Assembly (NCBI RefSeq): GCF_004151105.1
Contig: NZ_PHRF01000095.1
Span: 248,001 to 312,000, forward strand
Origin: Streptomyces sp. L-9-10
GTDB lineage: Bacteria; Actinomycetota; Actinomycetes; Streptomycetales; Streptomycetaceae
DNA length: 64,000 nucleotides
Reading direction: 5' to 3'
In this document: positions 15,993-25,216 of the stretch, piece after piece
How the letters are laid out: every line of letters begins with the position of its first letter
Numbering within the stretch: the first letter of the stretch is position 1
Notes under the pieces: model-generated
Database searches by the model: none
Seen by the model: only the letters and a program-made list of their open reading frames with translations
What the model was told of the DNA's origin: nothing
Position numbers and translations under genes: made by a program

Positions 15993-17483
15993 ATGGACCG
16001 TCGCACGTTTCTCGCCGCAGCGGGAACCGGGGCCGCCGCTCTGTCCCTCGGAGCCGTATCCACGCCCGCCCTCGCCGCACCCGCCCCCTCCGGACGGGCC
16101 GTCACCGCGCCCTCCTCCGATCTCCCCCTGCTGCACCGCTGGTTCCAGGACACGTACCGCTCGATCGAGGCGATGACGACCGACCACGGTCTCACCGCCG
16201 ACAAGATCGACGTCTCCGGGCCCGGTACGCCCGTCCCCTCGCGGAACACCTCACCGACCAATATCGGCTGCGGCCTGTGGTCCACCGTCGCCGCGGCGGG
16301 CCTCGGCGTCATCGGCCGCGACACCATGTACCGCAGGCTGGCGCACACCGTCTCGGCCGTCGAGCGGCTCGAACGCCACCACGGCTTCTGGCTCAACTGG
16401 TACGACGCGTACGACGGTTCCGTCCTCACCAGCTGGCCCGGCACCGGCGACCCGGTCCGCCCCTTCCTCTCCTCCGTCGACAACGCCTGGCTCGTCACCG
16501 GCCTGCGGATCGCCGCCGACGCGGAACCCCGGCTGCGCGGCCGGGTCGCCGCGCTCCTCGCGACCGCGGACTGGTCGTACTACTACACGCCGTACGACCC
16601 GGCCGACCCGGTGAAGGGCCCCGGCCAGCTCCGCGGCGGCTTCTGGACCGACACCGGTGAACCCACCGCGCACCACTACGGCGCTCTCAACACCGAGCCC
16701 CGCATGGCCAGTTACCTGGGCATCGCCGACGGCACGCTCCCCGGCGACCACTACTGGCACATGCTGCGCACGATGCTCCCCGAGCACGGCCAGGAGCAGC
16801 CGCCGGGCGGCGCGTACGAGACCATCGACGGTGTCCGCCTCTGGCAGGGCCACTACACCTACCGGGGCCGCAAGCTCGTCCCCACCTGGGGCGGCTCGAT
16901 GTTCGAGGCGCTGATGGTGCCGCTCTTCGTGCCCGAGACCGAGTGGTCGCCGCGCTCCTGGGGCACCACCCACCGCCGCTACGTCCGCTCCCAGATCGAG
17001 CACGGTCTCGAGGAGGCCGGGTACGGCTACTGGGGCTTCTCCCCGTCCAATGTGCCCGAGGACGGCTATCAGGAGTACGGCGTCGACGCGATCGGGATGC
17101 AGACCGACGGGTACGCCTCCAACACCGACCGCACCTTCGTCACCCACGGCGAGCCGCTGCCGCCGGCGTCCGCGTACACCAACGGGGTCGTCACCCCGCA
17201 CGCGTCGTTCCTCGCGCTGCCGCAGGCGCGTGGGGAGGCCATCGCCAATCTGAAGGCGATCGCGGCCGACTTCGGCGCGTACGACGAGCGCTACGGCTTC
17301 CGTGACTCCGTCAATGTGGGGACGGGCCGGGTCAGCGACTTCGTCCTCGCCCTCGACCAGGGCATGATCGCCGCCGCGCTGGCCCAGGAGCTGCGTCCCG
17401 GACTGCTCCAGCGGCCGTTCCGTACGGGCGGGTTCACCTCGCGGGTACGGCCGCTGCTGGCGAAGGAGCGCTTCAGCATCTGA
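15993..17483 (+). CDS. Tat-exported glucoamylase-like (PF10091 / GH144-type) protein
   Basis: A 496-residue secreted protein. It starts MDRRTFLAAAGTGAAALSLG, a twin-arginine signal (RRTFL) followed by an Ala-rich h-region and an A-x-A site near residue 30. The body resembles the glucoamylase-like (alpha/alpha)6 family: FWLNWYDAYDG, FLSSVDNAWLVTGL, the TWGGSMFEALMVPLF segment and, near the end, YGFRDSVN with LALDQGMIAAAL. Known members include GH144 beta-1,2-glucan enzymes, but the specificity here is not readable. It follows a terminator, so it probably has its own promoter. It sits among polysaccharide-use genes and likely attacks an extracellular glycan. ATG 15993 has AGGAG upstream. Confidence 0.82.
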   Translation: MDRRTFLAAAGTGAAALSLGAVSTPALAAPAPSGRAVTAPSSDLPLLHRWFQDTYRSIEAMTTDHGLTADKIDVSGPGTPVPSRNTSPTNIGCGLWSTVAAAGLGVIGRDTMYRRLAHTVSAVERLERHHGFWLNWYDAYDGSVLTSWPGTGDPVRPFLSSVDNAWLVTGLRIAADAEPRLRGRVAALLATADWSYYYTPYDPADPVKGPGQLRGGFWTDTGEPTAHHYGALNTEPRMASYLGIADGTLPGDHYWHMLRTMLPEHGQEQPPGGAYETIDGVRLWQGHYTYRGRKLVPTWGGSMFEALMVPLFVPETEWSPRSWGTTHRRYVRSQIEHGLEEAGYGYWGFSPSNVPEDGYQEYGVDAIGMQTDGYASNTDRTFVTHGEPLPPASAYTNGVVTPHASFLALPQARGEAIANLKAIAADFGAYDERYGFRDSVNVGTGRVSDFVLALDQGMIAAALAQELRPGLLQRPFRTGGFTSRVRPLLAKERFSI

Positions 17484-17517
17484 GGCCGGTCCTACTCGCC
17501 GGACGTACTCGCCGGAC

Positions 17518-18594
17518 CTACCCGCCGGTCGTGTCGAGACGTCCCCAGCCGTCTCGGTAGGACGTCCAGTCCTTCTCGGTGGCCGCGAAGTCGACGTAGA
17601 TCGCGACGCCGAAGCGGTCCCGGTCGCGGTCCGTGCGCCCCAGGCCCAGCCTGACGCCGCGGACCGCGGCCGCGACGGTCTCCGCGTGGCCGTGGTGGCT
17701 CATGTCGTCCTCGTAGTAGAAGGGCAGCCCCATCAGCAGGTCGGTGCCCTCCGGCGTGACTTCGAGGGCGAGCGTGGTCTGCTGCGCGACATAGCCGCCG
17801 TACAGGCTCTCCAGCGGCATCGCCGTGTCGTACGACATGACGGCGATCTGGTCGACCCGCCGGGCGACCTGCGCGAAGAACGCCTGCGACCACCATTTGG
17901 GGTGCCCGGTGAGCGCGTCGGCGACGGAGTGCAGCGCGGGCAGCGGATCGATCTGGTGGGCGGCGACGGAGAGCGGCACCTGACGGGCCCGGGTGAGGGC
18001 GCGCAGGTCGTCGAGGAGCGAGAGATAGTCGCGGTCGCCGGAGTGCAGCGGCTCCAGATCGAAGTGGACGCCGTCGAAGCCCGCGTCCAGGATCTGCCGG
18101 GCGGAGCCGACCACGGCGGCGCGGGACGCGGCCCGCTCCAGCCGCAGCCCGTCGGGCGTCTCGGTCGCCAGCTTGTCGCCCAGCCAGGCGTGGACGCGTA
18201 CGCCCGGGATCTCGCGGTGGACGGCGTCGATCAGCCACCGTGCCCGGGGGTAGCGGGCCGTGGGGAGAGTGCCGTCGTGCTCCAGCGGCCCGGCGTGGAC
18301 ATACAGGTCGCGTATCCCGGTCCCGCGGATCCGCGCGGCGAAGGCGTCCAGGTCGGCGTCCTTCTTCCGGCCGTCCACCCAGGCGTGGCCCAGCCAGATG
18401 GCGTCCTTGCCGCGGGTGCGGGTGCCGTCCTGGAGGTCGCCCGCGTAGGTGAGGCGCAGGGCGGCGGCGCCGGTGAGCGCCGGTACGAGGAGCAGGACGG
18501 CGAGCGCCAGCGCGACCCGCTTGGGCCACCGCGCGCGGGGCGCGCGCCAGGCCCGTATCAGTGTCCGTCCGAATCCGCGCAGCTGTGCACGCAA
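17518..18594 (-). CDS. Membrane-anchored GH18-like TIM-barrel protein
   Basis: A 358-residue protein with a basic N-terminus and one hydrophobic segment (about residues 27-47), so it is an anchored or secreted extracytoplasmic protein. Residues 172-181 read GFDGVHFDLEP, which resembles the GH18 DxxDxDxE signature with His in place of the second Asp. An earlier strand (RDLYVHAGPLEHDG) and a later WTSYRDGWGRL fit a TIM barrel. The start is an unusual TTG at 18594, chosen because GGGGGAGG stands 8 bases upstream. Likely role: binding or hydrolysis of an aminosugar polymer or cell-wall glycan. The incomplete signature leaves catalysis open. It converges on the glucoamylase-like gene. Confidence 0.72.
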   Translation of the reverse strand: MRAQLRGFGRTLIRAWRAPRARWPKRVALALAVLLLVPALTGAAALRLTYAGDLQDGTRTRGKDAIWLGHAWVDGRKKDADLDAFAARIRGTGIRDLYVHAGPLEHDGTLPTARYPRARWLIDAVHREIPGVRVHAWLGDKLATETPDGLRLERAASRAAVVGSARQILDAGFDGVHFDLEPLHSGDRDYLSLLDDLRALTRARQVPLSVAAHQIDPLPALHSVADALTGHPKWWSQAFFAQVARRVDQIAVMSYDTAMPLESLYGGYVAQQTTLALEVTPEGTDLLMGLPFYYEDDMSHHGHAETVAAAVRGVRLGLGRTDRDRDRFGVAIYVDFAATEKDWTSYRDGWGRLDTTGG

Positions 18595-18745
18595 AGCCGT
18601 TACCTCCCCCGTATGCCCATGACCGGCCGGTCATGGAGACGCTCAGGCTATGCGCCGGGGGCCATCTGATGACGCCACAGCACCCCGTTCCAGCAGGCGC
18701 TACGTCCGGTCGCGCCCTCCCTTGGCGCGACATAACCTCCCAAAT

Positions 18746-20920
18746 GTGACGTCACTCGTAAGCCGCCCCGGGCCCGGTCGCCCCGGGCCCCGTCGCCCCA
18801 CGCCCTGTCGCCCCAGGACCCGTATAGCCGTCAGGGCTCTCGTGGCCGCGCTGGTGACGGCGTGGTGGCTTGTCGTCCCCGCCGCTCAGCAGGTGGCCGC
18901 CGAGCAGCCGATCCCGCTCGACCGGCAGAGCCAGATCACCGACAAGGTCGGGGCGCTAGGCAATCAGCGGACCGCGGTGAGCCGGGCGCTCGACCGCCTC
19001 TACAACGACCGGCGGGTGCAGCTCTTCGTCGTGTACGTACGTGACTTCTCCGGGCACGCGCCGCAGAGCTGGGCCGACACGACGGCCACCCGCAACGGCC
19101 TCGGCCGTGACGACCTCCTGCTCGCGGTCGCCACCCACGACCGGCGGTACGCCTACTCCGCGGACATCGACTCGCCGCTCACCGCCGGCCAGCTCGCCAC
19201 GGTCGCCCGCACCGCCGTCGAACCCGCGCTGCGGCAGAACGACTGGTCGGCGGCGGCGACCGGCGCCGCGAACGGATTCGACGCGGTGCTCGCGGGCCGG
19301 CCGGTGCCCACGCCCGCCATCACGCCCGGGGTGGCGGACCCGGGGGGCCCGGCGGCCGACGGAGGCGCGGCGACCAATCTGGTGCTGCCCGTCGTCGTGG
19401 TGGTCGGGGCGGCGGCCATCGGCGCGTACAGCTTCGCCAAACGGAAGCGGCGGATGGCGGTCCGTACGACACCACGGGGCGAGCGGCAGGGCTGGGGCTC
19501 CCCCGGCGGTACGGAGCCACCGGCGCCGACTCCGCTGCCCGAGCTCGACAGCCGGGCGAAGCAGGTCCTCGTCGAGACGGACGACGCGCTGCGCACCAGT
19601 CAGGAGGAACTGGGCTTCGCCACGGCGCAGTTCGGCGAGGAGGCGGCGGCACCGTTCACCGACGCCGTGGCCTTCGCGAAGGGCCAGCTGACCCTCGCCT
19701 TCCGGCTGCGCCAGCAGCTGGACGACGCCTTCCCCGAGGACGACCGGACCCGCCGCCGCATGCTGGACGAGATCATCGCCCGCTGCGCGGAGGCGAACAG
19801 CCGGCTCGACGCCGAGTCCGAGGGTTTCGACCGGCTCCGGGCCCTGGAGCGGAACGCGCCGCAGGCCGTCGAGACGGTCGGGGGCACCTTCCGCGAGCTG
19901 AACGGGCGGGTCGCGACGGCGCGGGACACGCTCGCCGCGATGCGCGAGCGGTACGCCGACTCGGCCTCCGCGCCCGTCGCGGACAGCGTCACGCAGGCCG
20001 AGGACCGGCTCGTCTTCGCGTCCACCGCTCTGGACGAGGCACGCGGCTTCACCGACGCGGGCGACAACGGCAGGGCGGCCGTGCACGTACGGGCGGCGGA
20101 GGCGGCCGTCGGGCAGGCGGCCACGCTCGTCGAGACGGTCGAACGGCGCGCGCAGGAGCTGACGGACGCGGCCGGGAAGCTTCCCGGCGCGCTGACCGAG
20201 ACGGAGACGGATCTCGCCGACGCGCGCGGGCTGTTGAAGGGAACGACGCCGGGGGTGCCCACGGCCGACCTCCAGGGCCGGATCGGCCGCGCCGAGGCGG
20301 TGGTCTCGGGGGTACGGCGCGAGCTGGACTCGGGACGGTACGACCCGATCGACGCGCTGCGCCGGGTCGAGGAGGCGGACGCGGTCCTCGACGAGGCGCT
20401 GACCGGGGCGCGGGAGCGCGCGGAGGGCAGCCGCCGGGCGGGCACGCTCCTCGATCAGGCGATGCTCACCGCACGCTCGGCGATCGGCGCCGCCGCCGAC
20501 TACATCGGCACGCATCGCGGGGCGGTCGGCAGCCAGGCCCGTACCCGCCTGACGGAGGCTCAGCGGCGGCTGGAGCTGGCGCACGCCACGTCGGTGTCGG
20601 GCGATACGCAGGGCGCGCTGGCCGAGGCGCAGCGGGCGGACGCGCTGGCCAGGACGGCGCAGGACCTCGCCGAGCAGGACGTGCGGTCGTTCGGGAGCCG
20701 GTACGGCGGCGGCGGTGTCCAGGGAACGGGGGGCGGACTCGGTGGCGCCGTGCTCGGCGGAATCCTCCTCGGCGGCCTGTTCGGCGGCGGGGGCGGACTC
20801 GGTGGAGGCGGCATAGGCGGGGGCGGGGGGTTCGGCGGGGGCTACGGGGGCGGCGGCGGACCCGGCAGCTTCGGCGGCGGCGGCACGCGCGGCCGGATGG
20901 GCGGCGGCGGCCGGTTCTGA
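18746..20920 (+). CDS. TPM-domain membrane protein with long coiled coil and Gly-rich tail
   Basis: About 724 residues from the GTG at 18746. An Arg/Pro-rich N-terminus leads into a hydrophobic signal segment (about residues 33-52), then a TPM (TLP18.3/Psb32) domain with LQFVVYVRDFSG-like and GRDDLLLAVATHDRRYAY motifs. A transmembrane helix (TNLVLPVVVVVGAAAIGAYSF) follows. The remainder is a long helical, Glu/Arg/Ala-rich cytoplasmic coiled coil and ends in ~70 residues that are almost all Gly with a few Phe, Ser and Tyr. No good ribosome-binding site precedes the start, so a leaderless transcript is possible. It is followed by pspA; TPM and PspA genes are often neighbours, which suggests a membrane-stress role. 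Confidence 0.82.
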   Translation: MTSLVSRPGPGRPGPRRPTPCRPRTRIAVRALVAALVTAWWLVVPAAQQVAAEQPIPLDRQSQITDKVGALGNQRTAVSRALDRLYNDRRVQLFVVYVRDFSGHAPQSWADTTATRNGLGRDDLLLAVATHDRRYAYSADIDSPLTAGQLATVARTAVEPALRQNDWSAAATGAANGFDAVLAGRPVPTPAITPGVADPGGPAADGGAATNLVLPVVVVVGAAAIGAYSFAKRKRRMAVRTTPRGERQGWGSPGGTEPPAPTPLPELDSRAKQVLVETDDALRTSQEELGFATAQFGEEAAAPFTDAVAFAKGQLTLAFRLRQQLDDAFPEDDRTRRRMLDEIIARCAEANSRLDAESEGFDRLRALERNAPQAVETVGGTFRELNGRVATARDTLAAMRERYADSASAPVADSVTQAEDRLVFASTALDEARGFTDAGDNGRAAVHVRAAEAAVGQAATLVETVERRAQELTDAAGKLPGALTETETDLADARGLLKGTTPGVPTADLQGRIGRAEAVVSGVRRELDSGRYDPIDALRRVEEADAVLDEALTGARERAEGSRRAGTLLDQAMLTARSAIGAAADYIGTHRGAVGSQARTRLTEAQRRLELAHATSVSGDTQGALAEAQRADALARTAQDLAEQDVRSFGSRYGGGGVQGTGGGLGGAVLGGILLGGLFGGGGGLGGGGIGGGGGFGGGYGGGGGPGSFGGGGTRGRMGGGGRF

Positions 20921-21037
20921 CGTCGTCCCCTGCCCCATCAGCACCTTTCTCCATCACCACCTTTCCCCGTCGCCTTTCCCCACAAGGCCACACCGCGTAC
21001 GGGGCCACGAGGCAACAAGGCCATAAGGAGAAGAGCC

Positions 21038-21748
21038 ATGACCAAGCAGACCATCCTCGGCCGGGTCAGCCAGCTGGCGAAGGCCAACATCAACGCCCTG
21101 CTGGACCAGGCGGAGGATCCGCAGAAGCTGCTGGACCAGCTGATCCGCGACTACACCAACAACATCGCCGAGGCCGAGGAGGCGGTGGCCGGCACCATCG
21201 GCAATCTGCGGCTGCTGGAGCAGGACCACACGGAGGATGTGGCCGCGGGCCGTGAGTGGGGCGAGAAGGCGCTCGCGGCCAGCAGGAAGGCGGACGAGCT
21301 GCGCGCGGCCGGGCATACCGGCGACGCGGACACGTTCGACAACCTCGCCAAGGTCGCGCTGGAACGCCAGCTCCAGTCCGAGAAGGAGGCGAAGACCGCG
21401 GAGCCGACCATCGCCTCCCAGACGGAGGTCGTGGACAAGCTCAAGACCGGTCTGGAGCGGATGAAGGCGAAGCTGAACGAGCTGAAGGCGAAGCGCGACG
21501 AGCTGGTGGCACGGTCCAAGTCCGCCCAGGCGCAGAACCGGATGATGGACGCGGTCAAGAACATCAACGTCATGGACCCGACCAGCGACCTCGGCCGGTT
21601 CGAGGACAAGGTGCGGCGCGAGGAGGCGAGGGCGATGGGCAAGCAGGAGCTCGCCGCCTCGTCGCTGGACGCCCAGTTCGAGCGGTTGGACAGTGTGGGC
21701 GACAGCGCGGAGGTCGAGGCGCGGCTGGCGGCGCTGAAGAGCGGCTGA
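21038..21748 (+). CDS. pspA: Phage-shock protein A homologue (PspA/IM30)
   Basis: A 236-residue, almost wholly helical protein. The start (LGRVSQLAKANINALLDQAEDP) and the RDYTNNIAEAEEAVA segment are diagnostic of PspA/IM30. Long amphipathic coiled coils continue to residue ~225 (EAKTAEPTIASQTEVVDKL, then NELKAKRDELVARSKSAQ). It is a peripheral membrane protein of the ESCRT-III-like superfamily that stabilises damaged membranes. AAGGAGAAGAG precedes the ATG. It lies 117 bp after the TPM gene on the same strand, so both may answer the same envelope stress. Confidence 0.95.
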   Translation: MTKQTILGRVSQLAKANINALLDQAEDPQKLLDQLIRDYTNNIAEAEEAVAGTIGNLRLLEQDHTEDVAAGREWGEKALAASRKADELRAAGHTGDADTFDNLAKVALERQLQSEKEAKTAEPTIASQTEVVDKLKTGLERMKAKLNELKAKRDELVARSKSAQAQNRMMDAVKNINVMDPTSDLGRFEDKVRREEARAMGKQELAASSLDAQFERLDSVGDSAEVEARLAALKSG

Positions 21749-21802
21749 CGGGAAGGAGCGGCTGACGGCACGGCCCCGGGCCCAGTCGTCCCGGGCCCGG
21801 CG

Positions 21803-24358
21803 TCAGAACATGCTCAGCAGCTGCTCGACGGTCGGCTCGGCCGACGAGTCACCGTCGGGCAGGGCCAGTTCGAACCAGACCGTCTTGCCGCGCGGCGTCC
21901 GGCGCGAGCCCCACGCCGCGCTCAGCAGCCCGACCAGCTGGAGACCCCGGCCGCCCTCGTCGGTGTCACGGGCCCGCCGCCGCCTCGGCTGCACCAGCCC
22001 CGCGTCCCACACCTCGCAGACGAGGGTACGGTCGCGCAGCAGCCGCAGCCGGATCTCCCCCTCGCCGTAGCGCATGGCGTTGGTGACCAGTTCGCTGACG
22101 AGCAGCTCCACGGTGTCCACCAGCGGTTCGAGATCCCAGGCGAGCAGCTGCGTACGGGCGAGTTCCCTGGCCCGGCCCACCGAGCGCGGCTCGCGGGGCA
22201 GCAGCCAGTCGCCGACCGCTTCGGCCGGCAGCCCCTGGATACGGGCCATCAGGAGGGCGATGTCGTCCTCGCCGTGCCGGGTGTCGAGCGTGTTCAGCAC
22301 GTGGTCGCAGACGTCCTCCAGCGGACGGGACGGATGGGCGAGAGCCGCGCGGAAGGCGTCCAGGCCCTCGTCCAGCGGCTGGTCCCTGGATTCGACCAGC
22401 CCGTCCGTGTAGAGCGCGAGCAGCGCGCCCTCCGTCACATCGACCTCCACCTGCTCGAACGGCTCGCCGCCCACACCGAGGGGCATCCCGGGCGGCACGT
22501 CGAGCAGCAGCGCCTCCTCGCCCGGTTCGACGAGGACGGGCGGCAGATGGCCGGCGTTGGCGAACGTGCAGCGCCGGGTGACCGGGTCGTAGACGGCGTA
22601 CACGCAGGTGGCGAGATAGACCTCGGCGAGGTCCGCGTCGCGCGACTTGTGGGCGACGCGCGAGGCCTGCTGGGCGCCGCTGGGCGAGCCCAGTCCACGG
22701 GCGATCTCGTCCAGCGCGGAGAGCACTTCCGCGGGCTCCAGATCGAGCAGCGCCAGCGTGCGTACGGCGGTGCGCAGCTCGCCCATGGCGACGGCGGCCC
22801 GCAGGCCGCGCCCCATGACGTCGCCGACGACCAGCGCGGTGCGGTGGCCCGGCAGTTCGATGACGTCGAACCAGTCGCCGCCCACTTCGGTGGCCGTGTT
22901 GCCGGGCAGATAGCGGCAGGCGATGTCCAGCCCCGCGGCCTCCGGGTCGCCGGGCGGGAGCAGGCTGCGCTGGAGGATCAGGGCGCGTTCGTGCTCCCGG
23001 CGGTAGAGGCGGGCGTTGTCGATACAGACCGCGGCGCGCGCGGCGAGTTCCACGGCGAGGGCCCGGTCCCGTTCCCCGAACGGCTCGCTGCCCTTCGTAC
23101 GGGAGAACTGGACGAGCCCGATGACGCTGTCGTGGGCGACCATCGGGACGGCGAACGTGGACTGGACGAGGCTGCCGGCCTCGCCGGGGATGGTCTGCAC
23201 GCGGCCGGTGCGCAGCGCGCCCGCGCTGAGCGAGCTGAACGGGAAGCGGTGGACGGCGCCGACCTCGGGCGGGACGTATCCGTCGCCCTCGCCGCCCGGC
23301 CCGGTCAGCGGTACGTCGGAGACGGCGCTGGCGAAGGCGACCCGGCGCAGCCGGGCACTGCCGCCGCCGGAATCGGCCCCCGAGGAGCCCCAGCGTCCGG
23401 GCGGCGCCTCCTCGCCGGTGAGCAGGCTCTGGTAGAGGTCGACGGAGGCGAGGTCGCAGAAGCCGGGGACGGCCACGCCGAGCAGCTCGCGCGCGGTGGT
23501 CTCCAGATCCAGGGAGTTGCCGATACGGGCGCTGGCCTCGTTGAGGAGGGCGAGGTTGCGGCGGGCGCTCGCGGCTTCCCTGGCGGCTATGTGACGGCGT
23601 GTGACATCGGTGGCGACCCCGGCGACCCCGATGGAGCGGCCGGAGCCGCTGTGTACCCGGTAGAGGTTGATCGACCAGTGCCGGCGTTCCGCGTCGCCCG
23701 GCCGGGTGCCCACGATCTGGAGGTCGGTGACGGACTCCCCGGTCTTCAGGACCCGTTCCAGGGCGGCGGTCATCCGCTCGGCCTCGGGGCGCGAGAGATA
23801 GTCGTGGACCGTACGGCCGCGGTGGTCGTTGGCCTGGCCGCCGAAGACGGTGGCGAAGCGCTGGTTGGCGCGCTGCACCTTCAGGTGGGTGTCGAACAGC
23901 AGGAAGCCAAAAGGAGATTGGCCGAAAATAGCCTGCGAGGAGGCGAGGTCGGTCTCGATCCGGCGCAAGGCCCTGACGTCGACGACGATACAGAGCGCGG
24001 CGCGTTCGCCACGCTCCGTCTCGCTCGGCATCACATAGATCTCGGCGATCCCGTGCGGTTCGGCGCCGCCGTCCGTACGGAACGGAACGAGGCCGGTCCA
24101 TTCCTTGCCGTCGAGGATCTCCTTGATCTTGCGATGGCCTCGCGACCGCTGGCCGGCCGGCATGAACACCTCGACCGGGTCCCGGCCCCTGACCTTGTCG
24201 GCATCCACTCCGAACAGCTCGGCGGCCCGCTCGCTCCACTGGTCGACCAGCCCGTCCGGACCGATCGAGAACGAAGCGACCTTGATGTAGTCATAGATCG
24301 AGCCGGGCGGACTGCTCTGCCATACGACGTCGCCCGCCGCCCCAGATATCTCGCTCAC
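21803..24358 (-). CDS. PAS-PAS-GAF-PP2C(SpoIIE)-kinase phosphatase
   Basis: An 851-residue soluble signalling protein. In order it has two PAS domains (about residues 20-130 and 137-255), a GAF domain (270-430), a SpoIIE/PP2C phosphatase (about 465-690, with EVGGDWFDVIEL and VVGDVMGRGL metal-binding motifs and GEDDIALL near its end) and a C-terminal HATPase_c domain (710-840, with SELVTNAMRYG and DEGGRGLQLV). Such proteins dephosphorylate anti-anti-sigma factors, and the kinase domain can phosphorylate or bind them, linking a sensed signal to an alternative sigma factor. Start GTG 24358. The cognate sigma factor is not in the window. A stand-alone kinase of the same class lies just upstream on the same strand. 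Confidence 0.93.
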   Translation of the reverse strand: MSEISGAAGDVVWQSSPPGSIYDYIKVASFSIGPDGLVDQWSERAAELFGVDADKVRGRDPVEVFMPAGQRSRGHRKIKEILDGKEWTGLVPFRTDGGAEPHGIAEIYVMPSETERGERAALCIVVDVRALRRIETDLASSQAIFGQSPFGFLLFDTHLKVQRANQRFATVFGGQANDHRGRTVHDYLSRPEAERMTAALERVLKTGESVTDLQIVGTRPGDAERRHWSINLYRVHSGSGRSIGVAGVATDVTRRHIAAREAASARRNLALLNEASARIGNSLDLETTARELLGVAVPGFCDLASVDLYQSLLTGEEAPPGRWGSSGADSGGGSARLRRVAFASAVSDVPLTGPGGEGDGYVPPEVGAVHRFPFSSLSAGALRTGRVQTIPGEAGSLVQSTFAVPMVAHDSVIGLVQFSRTKGSEPFGERDRALAVELAARAAVCIDNARLYRREHERALILQRSLLPPGDPEAAGLDIACRYLPGNTATEVGGDWFDVIELPGHRTALVVGDVMGRGLRAAVAMGELRTAVRTLALLDLEPAEVLSALDEIARGLGSPSGAQQASRVAHKSRDADLAEVYLATCVYAVYDPVTRRCTFANAGHLPPVLVEPGEEALLLDVPPGMPLGVGGEPFEQVEVDVTEGALLALYTDGLVESRDQPLDEGLDAFRAALAHPSRPLEDVCDHVLNTLDTRHGEDDIALLMARIQGLPAEAVGDWLLPREPRSVGRARELARTQLLAWDLEPLVDTVELLVSELVTNAMRYGEGEIRLRLLRDRTLVCEVWDAGLVQPRRRRARDTDEGGRGLQLVGLLSAAWGSRRTPRGKTVWFELALPDGDSSAEPTVEQLLSMF

Positions 24359-24505
24359 GCGACCGTCCCCTCCAGCTCACGCACCGGACCGGCCATGCCC
24401 GCAGTATTCAGCACTACGGCCCCAGCCGACACGGCGTTCACGATCACAGCACGGTCTCGTTCTTTTTGAGCCGAGCCCGTCGTGATCGTTCTCCCTCCCA
24501 GACTT

Positions 24506-24976
24506 CTAACCAGGGAGGGGCAGCTCGAACCACACGGTCTTACCGGTCTTCCCACGACGTGTACCCCAACGCCGGGCGGTAACCGCCAGAAGCTGGAGTC
24601 CCCGGCCCCCTTCGTCGTCGGGACCGGCGGGGCGTTCGGTCGGTGGATCGGGCAGCGGATCGGAGACCTCCACCAGCAGCGCGGCACGCTCCGTGACGGC
24701 GGCGCCGTCGGCGCCGTCGGGACCGCCCGGGTCCCCGGGCCCCGGCTCGACGGGGCGGACGGCGAGCCGGACCCCGATCGGCCCCGAGGTGTAGCGCAGG
24801 GAATTGGTCACCAGCTCGCTCACCAGCAGGACCGCCATATCGCCGACCGACTGCGGCAGACGCCAGGCGTGGAGCGTGTCACGGACGGCATGGCGGGCGG
24901 AGCGTACGGCATCGAGTTCGGCAGGGAAGGTCCATTCGGCGCATGCGTCACCCTCTGTGTCGATCAAGCCGATCAC
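24506..24976 (-). CDS. Anti-sigma-type ATP-binding protein (RsbW-like)
   Basis: A 156-residue HATPase_c_2 protein. The N-box is LVSELVTNSLRY and the G-boxes appear as DDEGGRGLQLL and KTGKTVWFELPL. The insert between them (PGPGDPGGPDGADG) is a Gly/Pro linker. Proteins of this size act as serine kinases of anti-anti-sigma partners or bind sigma factors directly. Start GTG 24976. A GGGTAT that could be the -10 of a stress-sigma promoter lies at 25029-25034 on this strand, about 55 bp upstream; I could not fit a convincing -35. It may be co-transcribed with the large phosphatase that follows 147 bp downstream. Confidence 0.88.
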   Translation of the reverse strand: MIGLIDTEGDACAEWTFPAELDAVRSARHAVRDTLHAWRLPQSVGDMAVLLVSELVTNSLRYTSGPIGVRLAVRPVEPGPGDPGGPDGADGAAVTERAALLVEVSDPLPDPPTERPAGPDDEGGRGLQLLAVTARRWGTRRGKTGKTVWFELPLPG

Positions 24977-25216
24977 TTCCCCAGACCGACGGCAGACCCG
25001 CGTCCCGTTTAGGGGGGTTAATCAGCACATACCCGATATCCGTCGCGGCTACCGTCACAGCCGCCGTCACAGGGGAGGCCGCATCGGCACAAACGGACTA
25101 CGCCCTCTCCGCACATGACGTACCGCTCGTCACACCGCCGCGCACTCCTCACGCACGTCCCGTACGCTTCGCCGCGCGTTCTTCGTGCGTTCTCCACGCC
25201 CCGCCCGGTGCCGAGT

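Noticed and set aside
22274..24469. Plus-strand open frame of ~730 codons across the PAS/PP2C gene
   Set aside because: It is the mirror of a clear minus-strand signalling protein and lacks start signals and motifs.
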